Source: Verrucomicrobia bacterium UBA1727
GTDB taxonomy: Bacteria > Verrucomicrobiota > Kiritimatiellia > RFP12 > UBA1067
Assembly (NCBI GenBank): GCA_002315875.1
Contig: DCIL01000045.1
Location: 18,895 to 24,629 of the forward strand
Reading direction: 5' to 3'
Length of the DNA stretch: 5,735 nucleotides
The notes under the pieces were generated by a model. The model had not been told where the DNA came from. It ran no database searches and saw only the letters and a list, made by a program, of their open reading frames with translations. A program made the translations under genes and the position numbers. Numbering within the stretch: the first letter of the stretch is position 1; each line of letters opens with the position of its first letter. This document shows positions 5,585-5,735 of this stretch, in pieces.

Positions 5585-5735
5585 CACCTGCCATGCAACC
5601 GACCGAACATATCGCACTGCCGCTCAAGTATCGTCCCCGCACCTTCGATGACGTCGTCGGACAGGAACACGTCGTCACGACGCTCAGGCACGCCATCGAG
5701 TCCGGCAGAGTCGCCAACGCCTATCTCTTCATCGG
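5581..5735 (+). CDS. dnaX: DNA polymerase III subunit gamma/tau, N-terminal fragment (3'-partial)
   Basis: DnaX is the ATPase of the clamp loader that places the beta sliding clamp on DNA and holds the replisome together. Only 51 codons are present before the window ends. The start of the AAA+ domain is clear: LPLKYRPRTFDDVVGQEHVV (about 13-32) matches the KYRPxxFxdVVGQexv signature, and RVANAYLFIG (42-51) is the stretch directly before the Walker A P-loop, which lies just past the right edge. Two in-frame ATGs are possible, 5581 (overlapping the nadD stop as ATGA) and 5593; neither has a visible Shine-Dalgarno sequence, and I chose 5581 because it keeps the coupling pattern of the operon. 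RuvB and other AAA+ proteins share parts of this motif, but KYRP plus VVGQ at this distance from the start is characteristic of DnaX. Confidence 0.9.
   Translation, partial: MTPAMQPTEHIALPLKYRPRTFDDVVGQEHVVTTLRHAIESGRVANAYLFI

Noticed and set aside
4910..5617. Minus-strand open frame of 235 codons opposite nadD
   Set aside because: It is antisense to well-supported nadD and the dnaX start, has no recognisable domain and no ribosome-binding site, and is explained by codon bias on the other strand.
5581..5735. RuvB or another AAA+ protein instead of DnaX
   Set aside because: The KYRPRTFDDVVGQ motif about 15 residues from the start followed by AxAYLFIG matches DnaX; RuvB typically reads RPxxLxdfiGQ and lacks the preceding Lys-Tyr.

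Overview
The window is a bacterial, visibly GC-rich, gene-dense segment with every gene on the + strand and almost no non-coding DNA. No rRNA, tRNA, CRISPR, insertion sequence or terminator could be recognised. The gene mix, above all a secreted GH42-like protein of the type abundant in Victivallis and its relatives together with compact, divergent housekeeping enzymes, suggests a member of the PVC group (Lentisphaerota or Kiritimatiellota), possibly from gut or anaerobic material. That placement is an inference from family resemblance and was not tested by a search.

Layout: (1) 2-952, the C-terminal part of a glycogen-debranching enzyme (amylo-alpha-1,6-glucosidase, GH133 type) that enters from the left edge. 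(2) 953-976, a short AT-rich gap, the only notable intergenic stretch. (3) 977-1423, nusB (transcription antitermination factor). (4) 1420-2370, ribD (bifunctional riboflavin deaminase/reductase). (5) 2367-2903, a shortened tsaB (tRNA t6A synthesis). (6) 2907-4943, a large secreted GH42-like glycoside hydrolase. (7) 4940-5584, nadD (nicotinate-mononucleotide adenylyltransferase) whose C-terminus continues into a domain like the catalytic subunit of ferredoxin:thioredoxin reductase (FTR). (8) 5581-5735, the start of dnaX (DNA polymerase III gamma/tau), cut by the right edge.

Genes 3 to 8 are packed as one probable operon. Four of the five junctions are 4-nt ATGA overlaps (nusB/ribD, ribD/tsaB, GH42-like/nadD, nadD/dnaX) and the fifth is a 3-nt gap, which implies translational coupling. 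Most members are information-processing or cofactor genes (transcription, flavin, tRNA modification, NAD, replication); the exported sugar hydrolase in the middle is the functional outlier.

The most striking item is the NadD-FTR fusion. A NAD-biosynthetic enzyme carries six cysteines in three CxC pairs, with the CPCR, CPC and CHC signatures of FTR, so it may hold a [4Fe-4S] cluster and a redox-active disulfide. Second are the TsaB that lacks the usual first part of its fold, and the GH42-like enzyme that keeps a probable zinc site but has an Asp-rich motif where GH42 normally has its Asn-Glu acid/base pair.
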